A DNA stretch of 64,000 nucleotides from an uncultured Eggerthellaceae bacterium. GTDB taxonomy: Bacteria; Actinomycetota; Coriobacteriia; Coriobacteriales; Eggerthellaceae. Where the stretch lies: the NCBI GenBank assembly GCA_934617425.1, contig CAKTUD010000004.1, positions 94,430-158,429 of the forward strand. Direction: 5' to 3'. Under the pieces are notes generated by a model. It saw only the letters and a program-made list of their open reading frames with translations. It was not told where the DNA came from and searched no databases. Of the stretch, positions 16,014-25,050 are shown in pieces. The translations under genes were made by a program, and so were the position numbers. Numbering within the stretch: position 1 is the first letter of the stretch; each line of letters opens with the position of its first letter.

Positions 16014-16325
16014 CGTGCCTGTTGCATGCTATGCGGGATGCCAGGTCGCGGTCTTGCGGTGTTTAGGCGGCTTTTAGGCGGATTTCCAACACTCGATTAC
16101 ACATAGGTGACAATATCGGCTTCGCTGATTGTCTTGCTGTGTTGTGCTGAAAATCGTGTATGCTAAAGCCTGCTTAACTTGCGTTTCGCCAAGTTGGCTG
16201 CCCAATGATAACGGGCGCAGCAATGCGCGCTTTTTAGAAAGCCCCACACGTTAATAATTTCAAGGGCTATCCGTGTGAACGAATCCGACCGTGGAAGACG
16301 GTCGTTGCGAGGGGGGAAATACCTC
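16014..16325 (+). other. Intergenic leader region before topA with hairpins
   Basis: This 312-bp stretch has no protein gene. It holds a terminator-like hairpin with a GCAA tetraloop, GCGCA (16215-16219) pairing with TGCGC (16224-16228), followed by GC and TTTTT (16231-16235). A CACACG/CGTGTG helix spans 16245-16277, and a 7-bp CGACCGT/ACGGTCG hairpin (16286-16304) lies just before the topA ribosome site. The T run in the middle suggests transcription attenuation. No promoter is clear. Confidence 0.45.
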
Positions 16326-18887
16326 ATGAAACTTGTGGTGACAGAGAAAAACGATGCTGCCGAGAAGATCGCCGATCTTTTGGGATCGTCGAAGCCCAAG
16401 AAGGACAAGGTTTTCTCGACGCCGGTGTATCGTTTTACCGTTGCCGGGGAAGAGTGGGTGACCATCGGCCTGCGCGGTCATATCCTCGAGCCCGATTTCA
16501 CGCCGCAGCTCGTTTATAAGAAGCGCGGTGGCTGGAACGGCGTGACCGAAGCGGGCGAAATCGTTCCTGCGGATATTCCCGCGAGCCTTGCGAAGCCCCC
16601 GTACAAATCGAAGCGCAAGCCGTTTCTGCCCGATGGCATCGAGCTGAAGTCGTGGAAGATGGATGCCCTGCCCTATTTGGTCTATGCCCCGATCGAGAAG
16701 CTTCCCAAAGAGAAAGACATCATCAGGTCGCTGAAGAACTTGGCAAAAAAAGCTGATTCCATCGTCATAGCGACTGACTTCGATCGCGAAGGCGAGCTCA
16801 TCGGTTCCGATGCGCTTTCTTGCATCAAGGAAGTAAACGATACGGCGCCTGTTTCCCGTGCGCGCTATTCCGCCTTCACCAAGGAGGAGATAACGCACGC
16901 CTTTGACAACCTCGTCGATCTCGACACCAACCTTGCGCAGGCCGGTGCATCCCGTCAGGACATCGATCTTATTTGGGGCGCGGTGCTTACGCGCTATCTC
17001 ACGCTGGTCAAATTCGCCGGCTATGGCAACGTGCGTTCGTCAGGTCGAGTGCAAACCCCCACGTTGGCCCTTATCGTCGCCAAGGAGCGCGAGCGCATGG
17101 CCTTCGTTCCCGAGGACTACTGGGTTATCCGTGGCAAATTCGGCGAAGGTGACAGTTCCTTTGAGGCATCGCATGCGGTGTCCCGCTTCAAGACTCAGGC
17201 CGAGGCTGATTCCGCGATGGCGCATGTGAAGGACGCGAAAACAGCGACGGTGAAAGAGATCGCCAAGCGGAAGCGCACGGTGAAGCCCCCTGCGCCGTTC
17301 AATACGACTTCTCTCATGGCTGCGGCCGCCGCCGAGGGCATAAGCCCTGCGCGCACGATGCGTTTGGCCGAAAGCCTTTACATGGATGGTTATATCAGCT
17401 ATCCACGCGTCGACAACACCGTCTATCCCTCGTCGTTGAATCTTGCCGAAACGGTGAAGACTATTTCGGGTAACCCGGCATATGCCGAATATTGCCAGAA
17501 GATCCTTTCAAAGGGCAAGATAGTGCCGACTCGCGGCAAGCAGCAAGATACCGACCACCCACCTATATACCCGACGGCGAAGGCAACCCCGGACGATCTC
17601 GATGCCTCGAAGTACAAGCTGTACAACCTCATTGCGCGTAGGTTCTTGGCTACGCTTTCGGATGCCGCCACGGTGGAGGGCACCAAAGTGACGCTTGATG
17701 TCGCAGGTGAGGATTTCGCTGCACGCGGCGACGTAACCGTTGCTGCGGGCTTTCGAGCGATTTATCCCTACGGCGTGAAAAAAGACGAGCAACTGCCTGC
17801 TCTTTCCGAAGGCCAGATCATCGCTTTCGGTGGTGCTACTTGCACTAAAAAGCAAACCGAGCCGCCGGCGCGCTATAGCCAGGGCAAACTTATTCAAGAG
17901 ATGGAAAAACTTGGATTGGGCACGAAATCCACGCGTCATTCCATCATCCAGCGTTTATACGACGTGAAGTACGTGCAGAACGATCCGATCGAGCCTTCTC
18001 AGTTGGGCATGGCCGTATGCGATGCTCTTGACAAGTACGCTCCCCATATCACGCATCCAGAGATGACGGCCGAGCTCGAGCAGGAGATGAACAGCATAGC
18101 TGCAGGCAAAAGCACGAAAGATAGCGTGGTTGCCGACTCGCGCGCTCTATTGGCTGGTCAGCTCGATGAGCTGTTGCCCCATGCTGAGGAGGTAAAAGAT
18201 GCCCTTGCCGATGCCGTTGCGGCCGATGCCTATGTGGGCAAATGCCCCAAGTGCGGCAAGGATCTGCAAATCCGAGCCTCCAACAAAACAAAATCGATGT
18301 TCATCGGCTGTTCGGGGTGGCCCGATTGCGACGTTACCTACCCACTTCCCAAAGGCAAGGTCGAATCGGTGCCGGATCTTTGCCCTGTTTGCGGGATGCC
18401 ACAGGTTAAGGTGACGGCCTTCCGGTCGAAGCCGCGCATTATCTGCATCGATCCCAATTGCGAGTCGAACAAAGAGCCCGACATCGTGGTGGGTATGTGC
18501 CCTACCTGCGCCGCGAAGGGCAAAGAATCGAAGCTCATCGCGCAAAAGAACCCACGCACGCTCAAACGCTTCATTCGCTGCGAGAATTACGAGGAATGCG
18601 AGACCAGTTATCCGTTACCGCAGTACGGCAAGCTCGCACCGACTGAGGAAACATGCGAGGCGTGCGGCGCGCCCTTGGTTGTGGTGACGACGGCGCGTGG
18701 GCCGTGGAAGCTTTGCCCCAACTTCGATTGCCCTAGCAAAGAGAAGGGTGATAAGGCTGCAGGTGCTGCGAAAAAAGCGAAGTCGAGCAAGGGCGCGAAG
18801 AAGCCTGCCGCCAAAAAGGCTTCCGCAAAGAAAACTGCGGCTAAGAAGCCGGCGGCGAAAAAGTCCGCTGTCGACAAAAGCGAATGA
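16326..18887 (+). CDS. topA: Type IA DNA topoisomerase (archaeal-type TopA) with zinc fingers and Lys/Ala tail
   Basis: The enzyme relaxes negative supercoils by cutting and passing one strand. The 853-residue protein opens MKLVVTEKNDAAEKIADLLG, not the SPAKAKTI start of standard bacterial TopA, and resembles archaeal topoisomerase I. The TOPRIM acidic motif is TDFDREGELIG, SSGRVQTPTLALIV follows, and the catalytic Tyr is residue 359 in GYISYPRVDN. After the cleavage core come four Cys4 zinc-finger units (CPKCGKDL, CPVCGMPQ, CPTCAAKG, CEACGAPL) at about residues 630-810. A roughly 40-residue Lys/Ala tail closes it. The ATG at 16326 follows a GAGGGGGG run. It stands alone behind a structured leader. 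Confidence 0.92.
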   Translation: MKLVVTEKNDAAEKIADLLGSSKPKKDKVFSTPVYRFTVAGEEWVTIGLRGHILEPDFTPQLVYKKRGGWNGVTEAGEIVPADIPASLAKPPYKSKRKPFLPDGIELKSWKMDALPYLVYAPIEKLPKEKDIIRSLKNLAKKADSIVIATDFDREGELIGSDALSCIKEVNDTAPVSRARYSAFTKEEITHAFDNLVDLDTNLAQAGASRQDIDLIWGAVLTRYLTLVKFAGYGNVRSSGRVQTPTLALIVAKERERMAFVPEDYWVIRGKFGEGDSSFEASHAVSRFKTQAEADSAMAHVKDAKTATVKEIAKRKRTVKPPAPFNTTSLMAAAAAEGISPARTMRLAESLYMDGYISYPRVDNTVYPSSLNLAETVKTISGNPAYAEYCQKILSKGKIVPTRGKQQDTDHPPIYPTAKATPDDLDASKYKLYNLIARRFLATLSDAATVEGTKVTLDVAGEDFAARGDVTVAAGFRAIYPYGVKKDEQLPALSEGQIIAFGGATCTKKQTEPPARYSQGKLIQEMEKLGLGTKSTRHSIIQRLYDVKYVQNDPIEPSQLGMAVCDALDKYAPHITHPEMTAELEQEMNSIAAGKSTKDSVVADSRALLAGQLDELLPHAEEVKDALADAVAADAYVGKCPKCGKDLQIRASNKTKSMFIGCSGWPDCDVTYPLPKGKVESVPDLCPVCGMPQVKVTAFRSKPRIICIDPNCESNKEPDIVVGMCPTCAAKGKESKLIAQKNPRTLKRFIRCENYEECETSYPLPQYGKLAPTEETCEACGAPLVVVTTARGPWKLCPNFDCPSKEKGDKAAGAAKKAKSSKGAKKPAAKKASAKKTAAKKPAAKKSAVDKSE

Positions 18888-18951
18888 TCGAACGACATCT
18901 GCGAAGATGAGGAATCTAAGAAACGATACTATCGAAAAAAAGGAGATCAGC

Positions 18952-20100
18952 ATGAGCGCAATCGATGAGGCTTTGGAGCTGCATCGCGAGTGGAACGGTA
19001 AACTGGAAACCGCTCCCAAAATGAAAGTCGATAGTCGCGAAGCTTTGGCGGTTGCCTACACGCCCGGCGTCGCCGAGCCTTGCAAAGTCATCGCGAAAGA
19101 CAAAGAAGCGGCCTATACCTACACGTTAAAGGCGAACACCGTGGCGGTTGTGAGCGACGGAAGCGCTGTTTTGGGGTTGGGCAACATCGGCCCCGAGGCT
19201 GCCATGCCCGTCATGGAGGGCAAATGCGTGCTGTTCAAAGAATTCGGCGACGTGAACGCATTCCCCATCTGCCTCGATACGCAAGACGTTGACGAGATCG
19301 TGCGAGCTGTTCAGATGATTGCCCCAACGTTTGGCGGCATCAACTTGGAGGATATTTCTGCTCCGCGTTGCTTCGAGATCGAACGTCGGCTTAAAGAGAC
19401 GCTTGATATTCCGGTATTCCATGATGATCAGCATGGTACGGCGATTGTCGTTTTGTGCGGCGCCATCAATGCTTTGCGTCTTATCGGCAAGAAGCCCGAA
19501 GAGTGCAAGGTTGTGGTGAACGGCTCGGGAGCGGCGGGCATCGCTATCGCGAAGCTGATGTTGAGCTACGGTTTCAAAGACATGTTGCTTTGCGATTCGA
19601 AGGGTATCGTAAGCTCGAAGTCCGAGCGTCTAAACGATGCGAAACGCGAGATGCTCGAGTTCACCAATTTGGAAGATAGGCAAGGGTCGCTCGCCGACGC
19701 CTTGGTAGGTGCGGATATATTCGTGGGCGTTTCCGCAGCGGGTGCTGTTACTGCCGATATGGTAAAGACCATGGGTTCTGACCCGGTGATCTTCGCTATG
19801 GCGAATCCTGTTCCCGAGATTTATCCCGACGAGGCAAAGGCAGCAGGTGCGCGTGTGGTAGCTACAGGCCGCTCCGACTTCCCAAACCAAATCAACAACG
19901 TCATCGCGTTCCCTGGGATTTTTAAAGGGGCGCTCGAAGGCAGGGCTTCGCAGATTACCGAGGAGATGAAGATGGCGGCGGCAATCGCGCTGTCGGGTCT
20001 CGTTTCCGACGATCAGCTTTGCGAAGACTTCATCATGCCCGAGCCCTTTGACCCGCGTGCTGCTGAGGTTGTGTCCGCTGCTGTTAAAAAGTGCCTGTAG
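18952..20100 (+). CDS. NAD(P)-dependent malic enzyme (oxaloacetate-decarboxylating)
   Basis: Malic enzyme converts malate to pyruvate and CO2, reducing NAD or NADP. The 382-residue protein is the short bacterial form: AYTPGVAEPCKVI, DGSAVLGLGNIGPEAAMPVMEGK, the catalytic/metal segment LEDISAPRCFEIE with IPVFHDDQHGTAIV, and the Rossmann loop VVNGSGAAGIAIAKL. No phosphotransacetylase domain is attached. AAAGGAGATCAGC precedes the ATG at 18952. It is followed 21 bp later by the two fumarase genes, so malate, fumarate and pyruvate are handled by one likely operon. Confidence 0.96.
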   Translation: MSAIDEALELHREWNGKLETAPKMKVDSREALAVAYTPGVAEPCKVIAKDKEAAYTYTLKANTVAVVSDGSAVLGLGNIGPEAAMPVMEGKCVLFKEFGDVNAFPICLDTQDVDEIVRAVQMIAPTFGGINLEDISAPRCFEIERRLKETLDIPVFHDDQHGTAIVVLCGAINALRLIGKKPEECKVVVNGSGAAGIAIAKLMLSYGFKDMLLCDSKGIVSSKSERLNDAKREMLEFTNLEDRQGSLADALVGADIFVGVSAAGAVTADMVKTMGSDPVIFAMANPVPEIYPDEAKAAGARVVATGRSDFPNQINNVIAFPGIFKGALEGRASQITEEMKMAAAIALSGLVSDDQLCEDFIMPEPFDPRAAEVVSAAVKKCL

Positions 20101-20121
20101 GCTGTTGGATTCGTCGGCATC

Positions 20122-20961
20122 ATGAAGGTAACTAAAGAACAGGTTGCGGATGTTGTCCGCTCGGCTATCCCCGGTCTTGCGTGCGATGTTCCTGCGGATA
20201 TCGCAAAGGGTTTGTCCGATGCTTTCGATCGGGAGGAAAATCCACGCGCAAGGGAAGTCCTGCGTTTACTCGTAGCCAACGCGGAAGTCGCCCGCTGCGA
20301 TCGCGTTCCCATTTGCCAGGATACGGGCTCTGCATGGGTTTGCTTGGAAATCGGTCCTGACGTCGTGATTTCGGGCGACGTTCTTTCGGGCGTGAACGAT
20401 GCTGTCGCCGAAGCTTACATAGCGTCGAATCTGCGCAAGTCGATTGTGCGTGATGCGATTTTCGACCGTTCCAACACAGGAGACAACACGCCGGCTTTTT
20501 GCGAGATCATGCTTTCCGAAAAAGCGGGTGCGCGCGTGCATATCATGCTTAAAGGCGGCGGCTCCGACAATGCGAGTCGCGTTTGCATGCTTACTCCGGG
20601 TGCTGGCAAACAGGGCATCATCGATTCGCTGCTTGCTTGCGTGCATGAGAAAGCGGCGAATGCTTGCCCGCCTTTGGTTATAGGCGTGGGCATCGGCGCT
20701 ACGTTCGATAAGGTTGCGGCTTTGGCAAAACATGCGCTTATGCGTTCTATAGGCGAGCCGGCTGCTGACGAGCGGACGCGAGCGCTTGAAGAAGAGCTTT
20801 TACGAGCGGTCAATGCTACTGGGATAGGCGCAGGAGCTCTTGGTGGCCCGAATACGGCGTTGGCTGTACGTGTGAACACCGCCCCTTGTCATATCGCTGC
20901 CTTGCCTTTGGCGATAAACATGGGGTGCTCGGCTATGAGGAGGGGCACGTATGAGCTCTGA
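20122..20961 (+). CDS. Class I fumarate hydratase, alpha subunit (TtdA/FumA-N type)
   Basis: The alpha subunit of the oxygen-sensitive [4Fe-4S] hydro-lyase that interconverts malate and fumarate; tartrate dehydratase is the close alternative. The 279-residue protein has VPICQDTGSAWV, NTGDNTPAFCEIML, KGGGSDNASRVCMLTPGAG and the end CHIAALPLAINMGCSAMRRG. The three Cys in these blocks are the usual cluster ligands. It overlaps the beta-subunit start by 11 bases. Next to malic enzyme, fumarase is the better reading than tartrate dehydratase. Confidence 0.92.
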   Translation: MKVTKEQVADVVRSAIPGLACDVPADIAKGLSDAFDREENPRAREVLRLLVANAEVARCDRVPICQDTGSAWVCLEIGPDVVISGDVLSGVNDAVAEAYIASNLRKSIVRDAIFDRSNTGDNTPAFCEIMLSEKAGARVHIMLKGGGSDNASRVCMLTPGAGKQGIIDSLLACVHEKAANACPPLVIGVGIGATFDKVAALAKHALMRSIGEPAADERTRALEEELLRAVNATGIGAGALGGPNTALAVRVNTAPCHIAALPLAINMGCSAMRRGTYEL

Positions 20962-21499
20962 TGAGTTTAAGGCGCGGGTCCTTTCGCTTCCTCTTTCGCG
21001 CGAGGACGCTGCCTCGCTTCACGCGGGCGATGCCTGTATGCTTACGGGCTGTCTCTATACGCTTCGCGATGCGGGGCATATGCGGCTGATGGAGGAGATG
21101 GGCGAAGCGGGCGGTGAGCTTCCTTACGACCTCGATGGACAGGCCATATTCTATGCCGGTCCCACTCCTCCCGCAGCAGGACGGCCGTTTGGTGCCATCG
21201 GTCCCACCACCGCGTCGCGTATGGACTTTGCTGCCCCTGGTCTGTATCGTGCAGGCATTCGTGCAACGATCGGCAAAGGACACCGCAATGCAGAAGTCAG
21301 GGATGCTTGCAAGGAAACGGGCGGCATTTATTTCGTGGCTGTTGGCGGCGTCGCCGCCTATCTGGCTAAATGCGTGAAAAGCTCTCAGGTTGTCGCTTAT
21401 GACGATTTGGGGACCGAGGCCTTGCGTCGCATAGAGGTTGTTGATTTCCCTGTTTTTGTCGGGATCGACACCGAGGGCAACGATATTTACGATTTCTAG
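20951..21499 (+). CDS. Class I fumarate hydratase, beta subunit (TtdB/FumA-C type)
   Basis: The 182-residue partner of the preceding gene. It shows the C-terminal fumerase domain with LPLSREDAASLHAGDACMLTGCLYTLRDA, FYAGPTPPAAGRPFGAIGPTTASRMD and GIRATIGKGHRN, ending GIDTEGNDIYDF. The R/KG-type substrate loop is in the normal position. The ATG lies inside the end of the alpha gene, so the two chains are probably made in equal amounts by coupled translation. tmk begins 15 bp later. Confidence 0.93.
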   Translation: MSSDEFKARVLSLPLSREDAASLHAGDACMLTGCLYTLRDAGHMRLMEEMGEAGGELPYDLDGQAIFYAGPTPPAAGRPFGAIGPTTASRMDFAAPGLYRAGIRATIGKGHRNAEVRDACKETGGIYFVAVGGVAAYLAKCVKSSQVVAYDDLGTEALRRIEVVDFPVFVGIDTEGNDIYDF

Positions 21500-21514
21500 A
21501 ATTGATGAGAGAGC

Positions 21515-22231
21515 ATGAAAACCGAGAACGAAGCGAAGGTTAGCGTCGACGGCGGCGTTTTCATCACCTTCGAAGGAGGCGATGGCGCCGGAAAGTCGAC
21601 TCATATGCGTTTTCTGGCCGATCAGCTCGCTGCTTGCGGCTTCGAGGTTCTGAAGTTGCGCGAGCCGGGCGGTACCGCAGTGGGTGAGCAACTTCGTGGG
21701 ATTGTGCTCGATCCGGCAAATGACGACATCTCTGACATGTGCGAGCTTTACATTTACGAGGCGGCTCGCGCTCAGCTGGTTTCTCAGGTGATCAAGCCAG
21801 CTCTTCAGCGTGGTGCCGTTGTCATATGCGACCGTTTTATCGATTCTACCGTCGCCTATCAGGCTTTTGGGCGGGGTCTGGATAGGAAGGCGGTTGATGC
21901 TGCAAACGTTTTCGCTTGCCAAGGTATACATCCGACACGTACGATTTTCATGTCTTTGGGTTCCGACGCTTCGGTCGGGCTTGCCCGCGCCAAGGAAGAC
22001 CATGCTGCCGATAGGCTCGAGCTCGCCGGCCTCGAGTTTCACCGCCGCGTTGCCCGAGGGTATGCGGTACTTGCCGCCGAAGAACCCGAGCGTTTTCGCA
22101 CGGTGATTGCTTCGGAGCGGCGCTCCGATACCGCCCGTGCGGTTTTCGAGCAAGTTGCCGACTTGTTCCCCGAGGTTGATCCGAACGGCATCCACTTCGA
22201 TTCGCTTGATGTTGGCTTGGGCGGGCGATAA
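21515..22231 (+). CDS. tmk: Thymidylate kinase
   Basis: Tmk phosphorylates dTMP to dTDP. The 238-residue protein carries the P-loop ITFEGGDGAGKSTHMRFL, the LREPGGTAVGEQLR segment with the DRX-type EPGGT motif, VICDRFIDSTVAYQAFGRGLD, and an LID region (LARAKEDHAADRLELAG). Eleven residues precede the core. It is translationally close to holB, whose ATG is one base after the tmk stop, and the tmk-holB-ricT order is common in Gram-positive bacteria. Confidence 0.97.
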   Translation: MKTENEAKVSVDGGVFITFEGGDGAGKSTHMRFLADQLAACGFEVLKLREPGGTAVGEQLRGIVLDPANDDISDMCELYIYEAARAQLVSQVIKPALQRGAVVICDRFIDSTVAYQAFGRGLDRKAVDAANVFACQGIHPTRTIFMSLGSDASVGLARAKEDHAADRLELAGLEFHRRVARGYAVLAAEEPERFRTVIASERRSDTARAVFEQVADLFPEVDPNGIHFDSLDVGLGGR

Positions 22232-22232
22232 G

Positions 22233-23366
22233 ATGGCTGACGTTTTCGAAAGGGTTGTGGGTCAGGCGCAGGTTCGCGAGTTCTTACGCACGAGCGTAAG
22301 AACGGGGCGCGTGTCGCAGTCGTATTTGTTTTGCGGCCCCGTTGGCGCTGGGAAGACGCAGGCTGCGTTCGCTCTTGCAAAGGCGCTGCTTTGCAAGAGC
22401 GGCGGGGACGATTCTTGCGACATATGCAATCGCGTCGGCAGGCGAAAACATCCCGACGTGCATTTTTATCAGCCTGAAAGCGCAAACGGCCAATATCTGG
22501 TCGAGCAGATACGCGATATCGTCGCCGACGTTTCCCTTGCGCCGATTCAAGCGGATAAAAAAATATACATTCTCGACCGCATTGATCGTATGGCCGATTC
22601 TGCGGCGAACGCTTTTTTGAAAACGCTGGAGGAACCGCCCGACGACGTCGTGATGATCCTTTTGGCAGCCTCGCGTGAAAGCGTTTTGCCTACTATCGTC
22701 TCGCGTTGCCAGGTGGTCCCGTTTCGCACCATCCCCGCTAGCGAATCGGCGAAAATTGTGGAGCAGAATACCGGCGCGTCTTTCGAGACGTCCCGAATGG
22801 CGTTGGAGGCTTGCGGTGGCTCGATCGAGCGCGCCGTGGCTTTTTTGGGCTCGAACGAACGGTTGGAGTTCAGGCGCACGGTTTTGCAGCTGATCGGGGG
22901 CTTGCGCAACGCCGAGGCTTGGGATATCGTGCTCGCGGCACGCGATTTGACCGTGCAGATCAAAGCTCCGCTCGACGTCGTTAGAGCGAAGCAAGAGGCG
23001 GAGATAGCCGAGAACGCCGATTTTTTGGCAAAGTCCGCCATTCGCCAAATCGAGGCACGCAACAAACGTGCGCTTACGGCTGAAACGCGCGAATCTTTGC
23101 GCCAGCTCACCTCCATCGCGCGCTCTTTTCTGCGCGATGTCCTCGTTGTTTGCTCGGGGGCGCCCGAGCTGGTGATAAACAGCGACGTGAGCGATCTTAT
23201 CGAAGACACGGCTGCGCATACCGACGCTGCGCGTCTTAGTCGTGCGTTTGATGCAGTATCCCGTTGTGATAGCGCGCTCGACTATAATGTATCTTCTGAG
23301 ACGTGCATCGACGCGTTGTTTTTTGAGATAAGAGAGGCACTGTATGGTTCGCATAGCGCCTGTTAG
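22233..23366 (+). CDS. holB: DNA polymerase III delta-prime subunit
   Basis: Delta-prime is the clamp-loader stator that opens the beta clamp with delta and tau/gamma. The 377-residue protein has an AAA+ fold: FERVVGQAQVREFLRTS, P-loop LFCGPVGAGKTQAA, a Cys cluster CDICNRVGRRKHPDVH, KIYILDRIDRM with NAFLKTLEEPPDDV, and the arginine-finger-region SRC motif in TIVSRCQVVPF. The C-terminal third is the clamp-loader collar. The start at 22233 is set by its one-base spacing from tmk. The last 23 bases overlap ricT. Confidence 0.93.
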   Translation: MADVFERVVGQAQVREFLRTSVRTGRVSQSYLFCGPVGAGKTQAAFALAKALLCKSGGDDSCDICNRVGRRKHPDVHFYQPESANGQYLVEQIRDIVADVSLAPIQADKKIYILDRIDRMADSAANAFLKTLEEPPDDVVMILLAASRESVLPTIVSRCQVVPFRTIPASESAKIVEQNTGASFETSRMALEACGGSIERAVAFLGSNERLEFRRTVLQLIGGLRNAEAWDIVLAARDLTVQIKAPLDVVRAKQEAEIAENADFLAKSAIRQIEARNKRALTAETRESLRQLTSIARSFLRDVLVVCSGAPELVINSDVSDLIEDTAAHTDAARLSRAFDAVSRCDSALDYNVSSETCIDALFFEIREALYGSHSAC

Positions 23367-24966
23367 ACTTGCATATAATCCGAAAACCCTTTGGTTCGAC
23401 GCGCGTGATCTTGCGCTTTCGCCAGGCGACGCCGTGGTGGTTTTGACCGCTCGCGGCTTGGAGTTCGGCCACGTCGACGAGGATGTGTTCGAAGGGACTC
23501 AGGCGCAGATTTCGAGCCTCAAATCCCCTCTGAAGCCCGTGCGTCGCGTTGCTACCGAAGAAGATGAGGCGCGCGCACTTGAGCTCGAACAGCAAAGCCG
23601 CGAGGCTCTTCCTGTGTTTCGCCAGCTCGCAGCCGAGAAGGCGCCCGACATGAATCCTGTTTCCGTCGAGTTTCTCTTCGATGGCGATAAAGCCGTGTTC
23701 TATTTCGAATCCGATGAACGCATCGACTTTCGTGATTTGGTGCGTGATTTAGCAGCACGATTCCACATACGCGTGGATATGAAGCAGATTGGCGTGCGTG
23801 ACGAGGCGCGCATGGTGGGCGGTCTTGGCCATTGCGGGCAAGAGCTATGCTGCCGTCGATTGGGCGGCGAGTTCAACCCGGTTTCCATTCGCATGGCGAA
23901 AGAACAGGGGTTGTCTCTCAACCCGCAAAAAATTTCAGGCTTGTGCGGGCGGCTGATGTGCTGCTTGCGCTACGAATACGATGCCTACAAGGATTTCCAC
24001 GGCCGTGCGCCCAAGAAAAACGCCAAGATAAGCACGCCCGACGGCGAGGGCAAGGTCGTTGACATGGATGTGCCGCGCGAGACCATCTCCATAGCGATTG
24101 AAGGCGAAAAGCCCGTTGTTGTTCCGCTTTCCGATATGGATACCGAAGGGGATTCCTCGCGCCCCAACGCTGTTGGCGAGGATGCCTGGGAGCGTGCTCA
24201 TTCTTCGAAAGAAGAGGAGCGGCTGGGCGGTTCTATGTTCCTTACCTCGCAGCTTACCGAAAAAGACACGCTGGCCGATCCGACCGAGGTTCGTCAGGTT
24301 GGCGGATCGCGCAAGTCGAAAAAGCAGGCTTCGAGCAGTCGCTCCTCGCGTCAGCGCGGCAAGCAGCACGAGAGCGAAGCTACCCCTGTTCAGCATAAGC
24401 AGCGTCGCCGCCGCTCGACCAAGTTGGGAGCCGACGGCACTACTAGCACAGTTGAGAACGCTCGCGTGGGCGAGTCGTCTCGTGCGGCGGGAAGCGCCGG
24501 CGGCGCACAGGGGGAGACGTCCCAGCATGCGCGCGGGGCAGATGCTTCTTCGTCGAGCCATCGCCGTAGGCGGCGCAGTTCGTCAGGCGATAGGGCGCAG
24601 GTGCGCAAGCCCGAGGGCGAACCGGGCGCAAAGCAAGCGGCCGCTTCATCGGCTCCGGGAAGGAATTCTTCTGCATTGCGCGCAAGGGAAGGTGCGGGTT
24701 CCGAGGCGTCTTCTCCCGAACGAGCCAAACAACGAAGCGGGCAAAAACGGCGTTCGGGCAAACCCCGTCCGCAGCAAGCTCGGGACAAGCAAGACGCCAA
24801 GCGCACTCCTGCTCCTGAAGGTTCTGGGCCCGCGAACAAAGAAGGAGCTTCTTCTTCGCATCGTCGTCCCCGAAGGCGCTCGTCTGGTTCAAGAGAGGCT
24901 CAAGCTGGCGGTTCTCGGCAAAACGGCAAATCGGGCGACTCTTTGCAAGGTGGCGCCGACAACTAG
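23344..24966 (+). CDS. ricT: PSP1-domain protein RicT (YaaT) with long Ser/Arg-rich C-terminal tail
   Basis: RicT is part of the Fe-S Y-complex that helps RNase Y mature mRNAs in Bacillus. The first 270 residues are the conserved PSP1 unit, with two Cys clusters, GHCGQELCCRRLGGEF and SGLCGRLMCCLRYE, that supply cluster ligands. From about residue 275 the sequence turns into a 265-residue low-complexity tail rich in Ser, Arg, Gly, Ala and Glu with repeated SSSHRR(R/P)RRRSS-like patches. The usual protein is about 275-300 residues, so the tail nearly doubles it. It is probably disordered and RNA-binding. RicA and RicF partners are not in the window. Confidence 0.9.
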   Translation: MVRIAPVRLAYNPKTLWFDARDLALSPGDAVVVLTARGLEFGHVDEDVFEGTQAQISSLKSPLKPVRRVATEEDEARALELEQQSREALPVFRQLAAEKAPDMNPVSVEFLFDGDKAVFYFESDERIDFRDLVRDLAARFHIRVDMKQIGVRDEARMVGGLGHCGQELCCRRLGGEFNPVSIRMAKEQGLSLNPQKISGLCGRLMCCLRYEYDAYKDFHGRAPKKNAKISTPDGEGKVVDMDVPRETISIAIEGEKPVVVPLSDMDTEGDSSRPNAVGEDAWERAHSSKEEERLGGSMFLTSQLTEKDTLADPTEVRQVGGSRKSKKQASSSRSSRQRGKQHESEATPVQHKQRRRRSTKLGADGTTSTVENARVGESSRAAGSAGGAQGETSQHARGADASSSSHRRRRRSSSGDRAQVRKPEGEPGAKQAAASSAPGRNSSALRAREGAGSEASSPERAKQRSGQKRRSGKPRPQQARDKQDAKRTPAPEGSGPANKEGASSSHRRPRRRSSGSREAQAGGSRQNGKSGDSLQGGADN

Positions 24967-25050
24967 GTGCGTCGTCGTGTGCGGCTCCGGCTACGTTGTC
25001 CACGCACGGTGTTTGATCTCGGGAGCGGCTCGAAACAAGGAGATGATCTC

